Source: CAYMUR01 sp964393615
GTDB taxonomy: Bacteria; Planctomycetota; Planctomycetia; Pirellulales; Pirellulaceae
Direction of reading: 5' to 3'
Length of the DNA: 64,000 nucleotides
Assembly (NCBI GenBank): GCA_964393615.1
Contig: CAYMUR010000004.1
Location: 1-64,000 of the forward strand
Below the pieces are notes generated by a model that saw only the letters and a list, made by a program, of their open reading frames with translations, did not search any database and was not told the origin of the DNA. This document shows, one piece after another, positions 54,558 through 63,857 of the stretch; position 1 is the stretch's first letter, and each line of letters starts with the position of its first letter. A program made the translations under genes and the position numbers.

Positions 54558-56087
54558 ATGAGCAGTGCAATAATTTTACTTAGCCAGGACACTGACTTGT
54601 TGCGAGATCTTCAAGATCAGCTTAACGGTAAATATGATATTCATTGTTCTGAGACATTGCAGAGTGCGTTCGATCAGCTTGCCCAAAACGGATCGAAAAC
54701 AGTATTAGTGCATCTGCATCCAGATATTCTAGGTGACCTTTCACCAGGACGCTTTGTGGCTAGGATCAACGACGTGGTGCAAAACGCGACGATTGTTGCG
54801 TTAGTCGACGAAGATTGTCCTTCCAATCTGCGCCGTTTGATGGAAAAAACGGCAGATCATTTTCTGAATATACCAGCAAAGTGGGAAGAACTTCGCATGG
54901 TTTTAGGAGAGGAAGTGGATCCTCAGGAAGAACTGGCTGGTTTATGGATAGGATTACCGCACAAGGAACTTCGGGGGCATTCGCGTTCGTTGGTGACATT
55001 TACCCCGGAAATGTTCGAGACGATGGACGAAGTGAAAGTGGCTGCCAAGCATGACGTAACGGTACTCCTGATCGGCGAAACGGGCAGTGGCAAAACGCAT
55101 TTAGCCCGACTGATTCATGAATTATCATACCGTCGTGATGAACGATTTTGTACAGTCGCTTGTGGAGCGCTACCCCCTGATTTGATTGAAAGTGAACTTT
55201 TCGGATATGTCAAAGGAGCTTTTACTGGAGCCGATCGTGATAAGGAAGGAAAGTTTGCTGCAGCAGGAACCGGGACGTTACTTTTGGATGAAATTGACGT
55301 TTTGTCACTTGATCAGCAGGCTAAATTGTTGCGAGTTATCGAAACGGGAGAATATGAGCCTGTGGGCAGTAATGACACGGAAATGTCACAGGCGCGGCTG
55401 ATTGTTGCGTCCAACTACAACCTGGAGGATCTGGTCCACAAAGGAACGTTTCGAATCGATTTATATTATCGGTTGAACATTTTGAAATTTGGGCTTTTGC
55501 CACTGCGTGAACGGCCTTGGGACATCGAGTACTTGGCACGTAAATTCGCACTGGAACATAGTCGAACGCATGATATTGCTATCCGCGAAATCGATTCTTC
55601 ATTTCTGGAAACGTTGCGACAATACACGTGGCCAGGTAATATCCGCGAAATGGAAAATGTTATTTGCCGTGCCGTGTTGTACTGTCAACGTGGTGTGCTA
55701 GCGGTTGGCAATCTGCCCGAGAATATACGAGATGCGAAGCCGATCGACATGGAGACCACCCGCGGAAATCCATCTTCCGGCCCTCGTGGGTCCTTATTGA
55801 ATTCCGGTGTGATGTCCAATGCGAACAATGCGTTTTCAGGTCAGCCCCTTGGTGGTTTCAATAGTGGTCAGAGTACTGTAGAAGTCAACGAGTTTGCATC
55901 GCAGGATGAATCCTTGGAGAGTGGTTCATCAAAAACGTTAGAGGCTCGCGTCGATTTGATCGAACGTCGCATCATCGAAGATTGTTTGAGGCGGAATAAC
56001 CATCGACGCAAGGAAACGGCCGCTGAATTAGGCATCAGCCGCGTAACACTCTACAACAAGATGAAAAAATTTGGCTTGATGGATTAG
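54558..56087 (+). CDS. Sigma-54-dependent activator with degenerate receiver domain
   Basis: A 509-residue NtrC-family regulator. Residues 1-118 have the receiver fold, but the phosphoacceptor Asp is replaced: where the family reads LLDL this protein has LVHLHPD (His52). The AAA+ domain has Walker A GETGSGKT (173-180), the sigma-54 contact GAFTGA (220-225), Walker B LLLDEID (241-247) and the RIDLYYRLNILKF / WPGNIREMENV motifs. A Fis-type HTH (ETAAELGISRVTLYNKMK) ends the protein. It should activate sigma-54 promoters but not by classic phosphorylation. Confidence 0.9.
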   Translation: MSSAIILLSQDTDLLRDLQDQLNGKYDIHCSETLQSAFDQLAQNGSKTVLVHLHPDILGDLSPGRFVARINDVVQNATIVALVDEDCPSNLRRLMEKTADHFLNIPAKWEELRMVLGEEVDPQEELAGLWIGLPHKELRGHSRSLVTFTPEMFETMDEVKVAAKHDVTVLLIGETGSGKTHLARLIHELSYRRDERFCTVACGALPPDLIESELFGYVKGAFTGADRDKEGKFAAAGTGTLLLDEIDVLSLDQQAKLLRVIETGEYEPVGSNDTEMSQARLIVASNYNLEDLVHKGTFRIDLYYRLNILKFGLLPLRERPWDIEYLARKFALEHSRTHDIAIREIDSSFLETLRQYTWPGNIREMENVICRAVLYCQRGVLAVGNLPENIRDAKPIDMETTRGNPSSGPRGSLLNSGVMSNANNAFSGQPLGGFNSGQSTVEVNEFASQDESLESGSSKTLEARVDLIERRIIEDCLRRNNHRRKETAAELGISRVTLYNKMKKFGLMD

Positions 56088-56224
56088 TTCCAAGATTTTT
56101 ATCTCGTCTTGTCAAACGGTCGATCTGACAACAAGGTGCGGAGATAGCTGATTCAGGATATGCGTTGCCAGCCAGGGGCGATGTTGCTCTCGGATTCAGT
56201 GGGCAGATGAGATAGAATGGCGTG

Positions 56225-57454
56225 ATGATCGCACGCTTGATACGTTTTGCGTTTCCCGTTTTGGTGATTGCGCTCCCTTTAGGCACTTATCACATACTTG
56301 GTAAATTTGCCGATAAGTCCCAGCTGACCCTGGCCCGACGCCACCCTTGGGCGATTCGTTCTCAACGCCATGTGGATCCACGCATCGTCAGCGACGAACA
56401 ACTTTATGGCGTGTTGCATCGTTTGCGGCCTCCGCTTGGGTCGAGCAATACCAACGTATTATTACACGCATTGCGTTTGTGGGGCCCACTGGCAAAATTT
56501 GACGATGTACGTGTACCAACGGGTGAATGGTTGCGGCGTTATTTTCTGGATGATGCCGTGTTCCGCGAGAGGGTCGGTAACACAGCACCTCCACTCTATC
56601 GAATCGACACGGAGACAGGACAGGTTCGTGTGCGAGAATGGTCTTCGGCAGATCCCGACCGGAAGAACTCTAGCTATCATTTGAATGATATCCTGGCCAC
56701 ATTGGCTGAAACGGGAGTACCATTGGATACACCGTTACGGACTCGAGATGGTGATACAACGGTCGAGCAATTGCTGCGAACAGCGATGGGCCAGTTTCAT
56801 TTTCGACAACACGAGTTCGAATGGTCAGCGATTAGTTATCTGCGCTACGTTTATCCCGAGTCGGGATGGTCGAATGATTATGGTGAAGTGATTACGGTCA
56901 AGGGCGTGGTCAGTGAACTACTTGAAAAAAGAAACCATTTAACGTACGGACCTTGTAATGGCTTACATCGTTTGGAGGCTATGGTAGTACTTTGTGGTGC
57001 TGCAGAAAAACAGGAAACACCAGGCAATTCGAGTGGACGTCGTACACAAAAAGAATGGTGTGATCGAATGCTTCTTCCTCACATGGATCATGTGGTGGAT
57101 TTGTTGAAAGCTTCCCAGCATGTAGATGGCTACTGGACCCGATCTTGGGCGGATGATGATGCAACTAAGTCTCCAGCCTCCGCACCCTTGTTCGATCGAA
57201 TGCTTGTTACGGGCCATCATTTGGAATGGATGGCCCTGTCTCCTCCGGAGATCAATATACCCAATGAAATGGTCGTGAGAGCAGCTCAGTGGGTGGTTCG
57301 CGCTATCCAAGAGTGCGACAACGAAAGCATCCTTCGAAATTATGGTCCTTTTTCCCACGCTGTCCGGGCTTTGTGTTTGTGGCGAGCCAAGGTTCCGTTC
57401 CAGGCGTGGCGGGAATATAAAGACCGACTAGAAATTCCAGTGGACCCGACATGA
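56225..57454 (+). CDS. Membrane-anchored helical-toroid-like protein, unknown
   Basis: A 409-residue protein with an N-terminal membrane helix (LIRFAFPVLVIALPLGTY). The rest is helical with repeated Trp/His-rich segments (DGYWTRSWADDDATKSP, LFDRMLVTGHHLEWMALSPP) and looks like an alpha/alpha toroid of the terpene cyclase or glycosyl hydrolase type. No catalytic motif is certain. One base separates it from the multi-membrane protein that follows, so the two are probably one functional unit. Confidence 0.6.
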   Translation: MIARLIRFAFPVLVIALPLGTYHILGKFADKSQLTLARRHPWAIRSQRHVDPRIVSDEQLYGVLHRLRPPLGSSNTNVLLHALRLWGPLAKFDDVRVPTGEWLRRYFLDDAVFRERVGNTAPPLYRIDTETGQVRVREWSSADPDRKNSSYHLNDILATLAETGVPLDTPLRTRDGDTTVEQLLRTAMGQFHFRQHEFEWSAISYLRYVYPESGWSNDYGEVITVKGVVSELLEKRNHLTYGPCNGLHRLEAMVVLCGAAEKQETPGNSSGRRTQKEWCDRMLLPHMDHVVDLLKASQHVDGYWTRSWADDDATKSPASAPLFDRMLVTGHHLEWMALSPPEINIPNEMVVRAAQWVVRAIQECDNESILRNYGPFSHAVRALCLWRAKVPFQAWREYKDRLEIPVDPT

Positions 57455-57455
57455 C

Positions 57456-59078
57456 ATGAACAACTCAACCACATCGAATTCAGCGGCTTCACCCGATGCC
57501 GTCCGCAACACGTTCCCACCCGTACCCAGGCCAATCACTTCATCGCGATATGTACCACAGACTTCGGCAGCCGCGTTGGCCATCGTGGTTGCACTCTGCG
57601 GTATTTTTTTGCTGACCAGTTTCAACCGCCTGAGTCATGTGGATCTTTGGAGCCATCTCAGTTATGGGCGCTGGATTTCTGAGACGAGGGACTTGCCCTC
57701 CAGTGATCCTTTTGCCGCAAGGATGGATCGTGGAGAGTCGGTGAATCAATTTATTAATGTTCCCTGGTTGGCTCAGTGGTCTGTATATCAACTTTACCGA
57801 ATAGGAGGGGCCGAAGGTTTAGTGCTGATCCATGCGGCATTGGTCACGACAGGTGCCGGACTATTGATGCTTGCTATTGTTGTGCGCGGTGCAGGTTCTA
57901 CAGGAGCTGTGGTGGGTGGTGTCATGATGTACCTGTTGGTGTGGCCCCATGTTGATACTTTTCGGCCCCAGCTTTGGGGAATCGTCGCATTTCCCTTGGT
58001 TCTGCTGGGCATTCGTCTACTCTACCGGTGGCGTCACCCCATGTTTTGGTTGCCCGGAATATTTTTGTTGTGGGCCAACCTCCATGAATCGTTCATTGTA
58101 GGGCTCGGGTTGTTGGGGATTTTTGCCGTGGCATGCATGGGAGTTGTCGGGCGAAAAACGGACCCATTAGAGACTCGTCTGGGGCTTCGGGCTTGTTGGG
58201 TATTTGCGATCTGCTTCATCGCCGGTTGCTGTAATCCTGCTGGCCCGCGACTGTTGGTGCAAGTGGCATCAACAGGTGGAAATCTTGCATTGGAGCCGTT
58301 CCTTGAGTGGGAACCAATAATGATCAAAAGTATTCACGGCCTCTTGTTTGTGGGTTCGCTGTTGATCATTTGCCTTGTGATTTGGTGCGGCTCGAAGAAA
58401 TTTGACCGAGGAGAAGCGGTCTTGTTGATTGTTTTTGGATTGTTTGCGATGTGTTCGACGAAAATGTTGATCTGGTGGTGTATGCTTTGGCCTGGAATTG
58501 TGCTTCCGCATTTGATGACTTGTTGGCCACGCGCTGAGAAAATGATAGAGGCCCCAGCCTATGCCCCATCCAGTCGTGCTACGATGCGAACATTTTATGC
58601 TTTGGGTTGTATTCTGATTGTGCTCTGCTGGTCGCCTGCCAGTCGTGCCTTAATTTCCAGTCAGTCGCTGCGCATTGGGCAGTGGACGACACGAGACACA
58701 CCACTCTACGTGGCAGAGCAGATGCGCCAGTGTGGATTAACTGGTCGCATTATGAGTCCGCTGGATTGGGGAGGCTATCTGATTTGGCATACCCAGGGGG
58801 CCATTCAACCAATGGTTTATTCTCAGGTACATTTGCAGCAACCGAAACTTCGGGACGATTTTTTATGTATTTCCCGGGGAGATAGTAACTGGGTCCAAGT
58901 GGTTGACCAGTACGATCTGGATTATCTAATATTAAGCCGAAAGCGAAATAACACCCTGCGGCACGACATCGAACAGCATCCCCGGGCGAGTATTCTGTAC
59001 CAAGATGAACAAAGCTTGCTGGTGCAATTACTGAAAACAGCATCCGCCCATGCAGGGCGCGTGTCCACTGCGCCATAA
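57456..59078 (+). CDS. Polytopic membrane protein, possibly glycosyltransferase-like
   Basis: A 540-residue protein with about ten hydrophobic helices between residues 40 and 410 and a soluble C-terminal domain (RIMSPLDWGGYLIWHTQG). The first loop contains SHVDLWSHLSYGRWISETRD followed by SSDPFAARMD and QFINVPWLAQWSVYQLYR, a layout recalling GT-C/PMT-like membrane proteins. The aspartate pair typical of that loop is partly present. It follows the 56225 gene directly. Confidence 0.6.
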   Translation: MNNSTTSNSAASPDAVRNTFPPVPRPITSSRYVPQTSAAALAIVVALCGIFLLTSFNRLSHVDLWSHLSYGRWISETRDLPSSDPFAARMDRGESVNQFINVPWLAQWSVYQLYRIGGAEGLVLIHAALVTTGAGLLMLAIVVRGAGSTGAVVGGVMMYLLVWPHVDTFRPQLWGIVAFPLVLLGIRLLYRWRHPMFWLPGIFLLWANLHESFIVGLGLLGIFAVACMGVVGRKTDPLETRLGLRACWVFAICFIAGCCNPAGPRLLVQVASTGGNLALEPFLEWEPIMIKSIHGLLFVGSLLIICLVIWCGSKKFDRGEAVLLIVFGLFAMCSTKMLIWWCMLWPGIVLPHLMTCWPRAEKMIEAPAYAPSSRATMRTFYALGCILIVLCWSPASRALISSQSLRIGQWTTRDTPLYVAEQMRQCGLTGRIMSPLDWGGYLIWHTQGAIQPMVYSQVHLQQPKLRDDFLCISRGDSNWVQVVDQYDLDYLILSRKRNNTLRHDIEQHPRASILYQDEQSLLVQLLKTASAHAGRVSTAP

Positions 59079-59396
59079 CGCCAGAGACCAACTGTCCACT
59101 AAGGTCGTCGCTGTATCTTCTGTGAACTCTGCAAGGATTTGTGATGATGAACCATTCGGAACCTGGACCTTTGCGCTACAGCAATTGACGATTTGATTTT
59201 TGCTGTGATTGATTGGTGTGTATAGGGTTGCCCTTAGGTAGAACTCGGACGGTTCGAACAAAGAAAACTTGATCACGGCCGTCCATGTGGGCATACTGAG
59301 CGGTAGTTTTATTTTGGAATCCACTTGAGTTAGTTGTATGCCCTTATTGCCTATCGTGCCTACGATCCAAGTCAGACGCTGCAGGAGAAACTTGAC
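59079..59396. other. Spacer; a minus-strand frame of doubtful status
   Basis: A minus-strand frame at 59028-59324 (98 residues, GTG start) reads MPTWTAVIKFSLFEPSEFYL and might be coding. It overlaps the end of the previous gene and lacks a ribosome binding site. AGGAG at 59383-59387 serves the next gene. Confidence 0.3.
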
Positions 59397-60560
59397 GTGG
59401 TTCCAACACGTGTTTTTTTATTGCTATTATCGCTACTGACAGCAGCGGGAGATTCTCTCCAAGCGATAACGATCAGCGAGATGGTCTTTTTCGGTGACAG
59501 CCTGTCGGATGTTGGAAATATTTCCAGTTGGTCGCTCGGTTTTGTGCCGGGCTCCGCCTATTGGAACGGTCGTTTTTCAAATGGCCCGGTTTTTCCAGAA
59601 TTGCTTTCGGCTCAATGGGGTCTGGGGTCACTCGCTTCGAGTACCGATGGGGGTAATAACTATGCTTACGGTGGAGCACAGACTTCTGGAACGGGCGGAC
59701 TGAACGGATGGTTGATTGACGACCTTGATGAACAGATCGATCACTTTCTGGCAAACCGGACTGCCGATCCGGAAGCCCTGTTTGTAGTGTTGGCTGGTCT
59801 CAACGATTTTCTGAACTCCAGCCAGGTGAATGTTTCGGTGCCCGTGGCAAATATCGCTGACGATCTCACCCGGTTACACGCGGCCGGCGCGCGGCAGATG
59901 CTAGTCATCAACTTGCCGCGCCTGGGCGATACGCCACGCTTCAATGATAGTGCATCCCTGGCGAACACGATGAATGGAAGGACTGATGATTTCAACCGTC
60001 AGCTGGCAATAGCCCTGGGTGGTCTTTCCGAGAGCCTCTCGGACATATCGCTCATTCAATACGATCTTGCCGCGCTATTTCAGGAGGTACTTTCCAACTC
60101 TACCCAGTATGGATTCACAAACGTGACCGATCCAGCCGCGCCCGGGCTGGACGTGGGCGACTTCTTTTACAGTTCGGGCAACGTGGTTTCTAGTCCCGAG
60201 AATTATTTGTTTTGGGATGAAATTCACCCGACCACAACGGCGCACGCAATCCTTGCCGAAGAGATTTGTGACATGCTTGAGAGCCTCGAGGCCAATGGTG
60301 ATTTTGATGCGAATGGCGTTGTGGATGCGGCCGATTACACGCTTTGGCGAGACAATTTCGGCTTGGACTCCTGGGTACTTAACGGCCACGGTTCGGGTGC
60401 AACCAGCGTGGTCCAGGCCGACTACCAGCTTTGGGTCGACCACTTTGGAGAAATTGTCGGCAACGATTCACAGGCAAAGCACGTACCTGAACCGATCAGC
60501 CTGTTCCTGGCCCTTTGGGGACTGCTTGTGTGGCCGTGGGCACACGGGAGGAGAAATTGA
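59397..60560 (+). CDS. GDSL/SGNH esterase with dockerin-like repeat and PEP-CTERM
   Basis: A 387-residue exported hydrolase. The GTG start at 59397 is chosen for its AGGAG nine bases upstream and the signal peptide that follows (VFLLLLSLLTAAGDSLQA). Block I is VFFGDSLSDVGN with the nucleophile Ser; block III LAGLNDF supplies Asn; block V WDEIHPTTTAHAIL holds the Asp-His pair. Two dockerin-like loops (DFDANGVVDAADYTLW) and VPEPISLF plus a helix and RRN form the PEP-CTERM sorting end. Base composition is visibly richer in GC than that of neighbours to the left. Confidence 0.85.
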   Translation: MVPTRVFLLLLSLLTAAGDSLQAITISEMVFFGDSLSDVGNISSWSLGFVPGSAYWNGRFSNGPVFPELLSAQWGLGSLASSTDGGNNYAYGGAQTSGTGGLNGWLIDDLDEQIDHFLANRTADPEALFVVLAGLNDFLNSSQVNVSVPVANIADDLTRLHAAGARQMLVINLPRLGDTPRFNDSASLANTMNGRTDDFNRQLAIALGGLSESLSDISLIQYDLAALFQEVLSNSTQYGFTNVTDPAAPGLDVGDFFYSSGNVVSSPENYLFWDEIHPTTTAHAILAEEICDMLESLEANGDFDANGVVDAADYTLWRDNFGLDSWVLNGHGSGATSVVQADYQLWVDHFGEIVGNDSQAKHVPEPISLFLALWGLLVWPWAHGRRN

Positions 60561-60881
60561 GTCAGGCAATTGTTTCTGGTTTGAAACCTGTTGGACACCT
60601 ACTGAATCGGAGAGCAGTTTTCCAGGGCGACAGGTTCGAGGAAAATCTAGTGATTGAGACGTCGGGGCTACGGCTGGATATTCCACTGGACGCAGAACGA
60701 TTTCTGGGGCCGGGGACAAGCCGTTGCCGAATTGCACAGAATCGTCTGGTGGCGACGTTGGCTGTAAACTTGATCTCGCCAGGCCCTGCCGCGCCCGCCC
60801 GCTGCTGGAATGAGTCATCGTTGGGTTGTGTCGTGCCACCTGTAATGCAGTGCGTTACCAGGGGATTGCCGCCAGCCGCAT
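60561..60881. other. GC-rich stretch, coding status unclear
   Basis: Long frames are open on both strands because stops are rare in this GC-rich DNA. The plus-strand text RLDIPLDAERFLGPGTSRCR and the minus-strand alternatives are both conceivable. No start site or family decides the matter. Confidence 0.3.
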
Positions 60882-62513
60882 TCATTCCATGGCATGGCGA
60901 TGAGGGTCTCCATCTTCGAGGTTTAAGTCGCTGGGCCACTGGAGTTCTATACCCTGCTGGACCAGCGAGTCCTGGAATGCGACCAGCTGACGGCTGTTGT
61001 GGAGCACGCCACGCGGCGAGGTGTTTTGCGCAAGGCAAAAACAGGCCAGTGTCCCGGCGGCCTCGCCCACATTCCATTCCACTGGGTGCAAGCGGTAGCA
61101 ACCGTTGGTGATATGAGTAACCCCAAGATTTTTCGCTGCGGGCAGTAAATTTTCCACTCGTACAGGAATCAATGCCCCCAAGGGAATTTGAAATGGTAAC
61201 GTGGGCACATCGAAATAGTTGTCGCCACCGGTTGTGGGATGTAGGTCAATCCTATAGCTGCCAATACCCACCGAGTCGTGAAAAGTCTCAGCCAAGCGTT
61301 TTCCTTTTTGCAAGTCGGCCGAGAGGTGTTGCTCGCACACCGTAAACTCTGCCTGGATGCGACGCGACTCGCGGATGTACGGTGCCTTGGCCAGGCCGTC
61401 GTCGGTTCCCACGACATCAGATCGAAGTCGCAGGCCAGGTAACCCCTGGCCACCATCCTCCCGTTCGTATTCGGTTTGCAGCCAGTAAAGCAATGACAAG
61501 CTCAACTGCTTGGCCCGCTGGATGTGCTTTGTGGCTTGCTCGGCATCACAGGTACAAAGATCCCCCAGAAAATAGTCGGTCATTGGCCAGTTGATGAGGC
61601 AGATATCACTAGAAAAACTACCTGGTGTGAACTGCTCGCGGGCCAGAATTCTTCGGTAGGTCCACAATCCGCTAAATGCCACCGGCGGCTCGCCCGTTGG
61701 GTCGAATCGATAGTGCACTGGTTCTAAGGTACGGGGACTAAGTCCTGTCAAACGGAGCAGTTTACCTGCCCAGGGCGGATTCAGCTGGGGAATGAAATCG
61801 CGCCAGAATTCGTATTCGGCCGGCCGATCAATGGTGTGATTTTCGCCCACCATGTGGTCCACGGCAAAGCAGGCGGTAAATGCCTGAGAATTTTGTGGCT
61901 TGGCCACACCCGGCGCACCTGGTTCGCCGGTTTGCGACTGCGACTCTTGACCCGTGACAAACTCCATCCCAGCTAGCGGCAGCAGGTCGCCAAGTTCCGT
62001 GGCGTCCAGGACGTAGTCTGCCGTAACGGTCAGTTGCCTACCTGAGAGCAGGTTTTCCAGCGTGACCGCGGCGATTCGATCGCCCGCAGCCATTTCGCTG
62101 GAAACTGGCACATGCTGCCGCAAAATGGTTAGCAGGCCACTCGTTTGGTAGGGGGCCAGCATCGCCTCGAGGACTGCCAGGGCCACGCGGGGTTCGTGAC
62201 AGAGGGGCGACACCCATCCGAGGCCAGGATTGAAATACGGATCGTCCTGCGCCGGACAGGTTAATGGATAATGGTCACGGTAGTACTGACGGACCAAGGT
62301 TCGCAGGCGGCGGTAGCTGGCAGTCGAGCCAAGCTGCTCAATCCAACCGTGTTCATCAGGGGGCACCGCCTGGGCGGTGAGTTGCCCGCCAATCCAGTCA
62401 GTCGGTTCAGTTACGATCGCTGGGCGCCCACTCCGGCAAACCGCCAGCGCCGCGGCGCATCCTCCCAATCCTCCTCCAATGATGAGAACATCGGTCCGAA
62501 TTTCTCTGATCAT
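60882..62513 (-). CDS. FAD-dependent oxidoreductase, xanthan-lyase-associated type
   Basis: A 543-residue FAD protein of the FAD_oxidored family often found in planctomycete polysaccharide loci. The dinucleotide motif is DVLIIGGGLGGCAAALAV at 8-25, followed by TDWIGGQLTAQAVPPDEHGW, a characteristic segment, and DYVLDATELGDLLPLAG. The C-terminus has NLGVTHITNGCYRLHPVEWN, typical of the family. The substrate is unknown. It is convergent with the GDSL esterase and shares its GC-rich composition. Confidence 0.85.
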   Translation of the reverse strand: MIREIRTDVLIIGGGLGGCAAALAVCRSGRPAIVTEPTDWIGGQLTAQAVPPDEHGWIEQLGSTASYRRLRTLVRQYYRDHYPLTCPAQDDPYFNPGLGWVSPLCHEPRVALAVLEAMLAPYQTSGLLTILRQHVPVSSEMAAGDRIAAVTLENLLSGRQLTVTADYVLDATELGDLLPLAGMEFVTGQESQSQTGEPGAPGVAKPQNSQAFTACFAVDHMVGENHTIDRPAEYEFWRDFIPQLNPPWAGKLLRLTGLSPRTLEPVHYRFDPTGEPPVAFSGLWTYRRILAREQFTPGSFSSDICLINWPMTDYFLGDLCTCDAEQATKHIQRAKQLSLSLLYWLQTEYEREDGGQGLPGLRLRSDVVGTDDGLAKAPYIRESRRIQAEFTVCEQHLSADLQKGKRLAETFHDSVGIGSYRIDLHPTTGGDNYFDVPTLPFQIPLGALIPVRVENLLPAAKNLGVTHITNGCYRLHPVEWNVGEAAGTLACFCLAQNTSPRGVLHNSRQLVAFQDSLVQQGIELQWPSDLNLEDGDPHRHAME

Positions 62514-63512
62514 TTCCTGACGTTTTCTCGCAAAGAGTGCAAAACCTGATGCCTACGGATGGTTGCTTGATGAACTGTTAAAAACTTATTCGGTTATCTT
62601 TGTCCCAGAAAGCCCCCCAGCGAAGACCTGGTTCCCCAATCTGGCCACCGTGGACCCATTACCGGTTGTTTTGCTCGACTTTTTACAGAGTTGACCTAGC
62701 AGGTCGGACGGCGTAATAGCAAGCCGTTTGTAGCAGGACAGATCGTCGCTATGCGTAAACTGAGTCGCCAAAAACTATCGGATTGGCGTGCCGAAAATCG
62801 AGTGCATGGATGGGGTGAATTGCCGAAAGGATGTGGGAACTGAAAAGAGCCGTAGGTCTTCCAAAAGATCATCATTATGACCATAGGGACATCCTACCAG
62901 CCTGCCGGGGGGATCGTAGAGCGATACGAGTCAACCGCGGCTAGGGTTGAGCAGACGGTCCAACCCCTGGGGATCGTTACGGAGATCGTTTGAAGTGTTA
63001 AACAATCGGTGAAAGAATACTATTTTGTTCAAAAACAAGGTATTAAATAGCCTATTTGTGGCCCGTTGGGTAGCAATCCTAGGCGAGTGGTTCATCACCA
63101 ACCGAAGCGACAGAAAAATTTTGGTCGTCCAGGAAGCCTCATAGTAGATAGTCAGTTGTAATCTACAGCACACGATCACAAGATGGGTTGAATAGTCAAA
63201 ATCGTTAAACAACATGAACATTTTGTCAAAATGAATAATTCGTTGTTCTGTCATATGAACAGATGGAGGACCTGGATGACCTGAATTTGGGTGAGATTAA
63301 ATTGGTGTAAAGTGTTATTACAAAACATCTTTTGGCGCTTGTTAGGGTTTCAGCACGGGACAGCAAGCAGGTTGGTATGAATTATGCTGGAATATAACCA
63401 TAACATTACCTAAAGGGCCGATCTGTCTCGGCACCACACAAATGGTCTGCCACTGTAGGTAGAATGACCATTTTGGGTTTACCCGTACCTATGTGTTGAT
63501 AAGGAGTCACCT
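62514..63512. other. Spacer of 1 kb, no supported gene
   Basis: AT-rich in its second half. Several short frames exist (for example minus-strand 62931-63254) but none has a ribosome binding site or protein-like composition. The promoter of the pilin-like gene should lie at its right end. Confidence 0.45.
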
Positions 63513-63857
63513 GTGAAAAGTCTTATGAAACGAATGTGGACGGAGGATGACGGTATCCTGACGTTCGAGTGGATTCTACTGGTTACGTTACTGGTGATCG
63601 GAATCATTGGTGGTGTGGCAGGTGCACGAGATGCAATCATTGACGAGTTGGGCGATGTAGCTCAAGCCATGTTGGCACTTGACCAGTCCTATGGGGTTGC
63701 ACACCCATTAACAGTAGAAGTTCATGACACGACGAACCTGGGTGGTGGTAGTAACTCAATCTTTATGGATGCAGCTTCCTTCCAGGATTGCAATCGTAAT
63801 GACCGCTTCAACGGTCAGTCGGGCAATCCTTTATTAGACTACGATTCACCTTCGTAA
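63513..63857 (+). CDS. Flp-pilin-like / class III-type secreted small protein
   Basis: A 114-residue protein starting with GTG behind a strong AAGGAG ribosome binding site. A basic N-terminus (MKSLMKRMW) and the Glu at the start of a hydrophobic helix (GILTFEWILLVTLLVIGIIGGV) are the hallmarks of prepilin-like Flp/TadE proteins. DELGDVAQAMLALDQSYG follows, then a Gly/Ser/Asn-rich tail. The high-quality ribosome binding site suggests strong expression. No Tad secretion gene is visible before the window ends. Confidence 0.65.
   Translation: MKSLMKRMWTEDDGILTFEWILLVTLLVIGIIGGVAGARDAIIDELGDVAQAMLALDQSYGVAHPLTVEVHDTTNLGGGSNSIFMDAASFQDCNRNDRFNGQSGNPLLDYDSPS

Noticed and set aside
60515..61111. Long plus-strand frame overlapping the FAD oxidoreductase
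   Set aside because: It is explained by scarcity of stops in GC-rich DNA; most of it is antisense to a clear gene.
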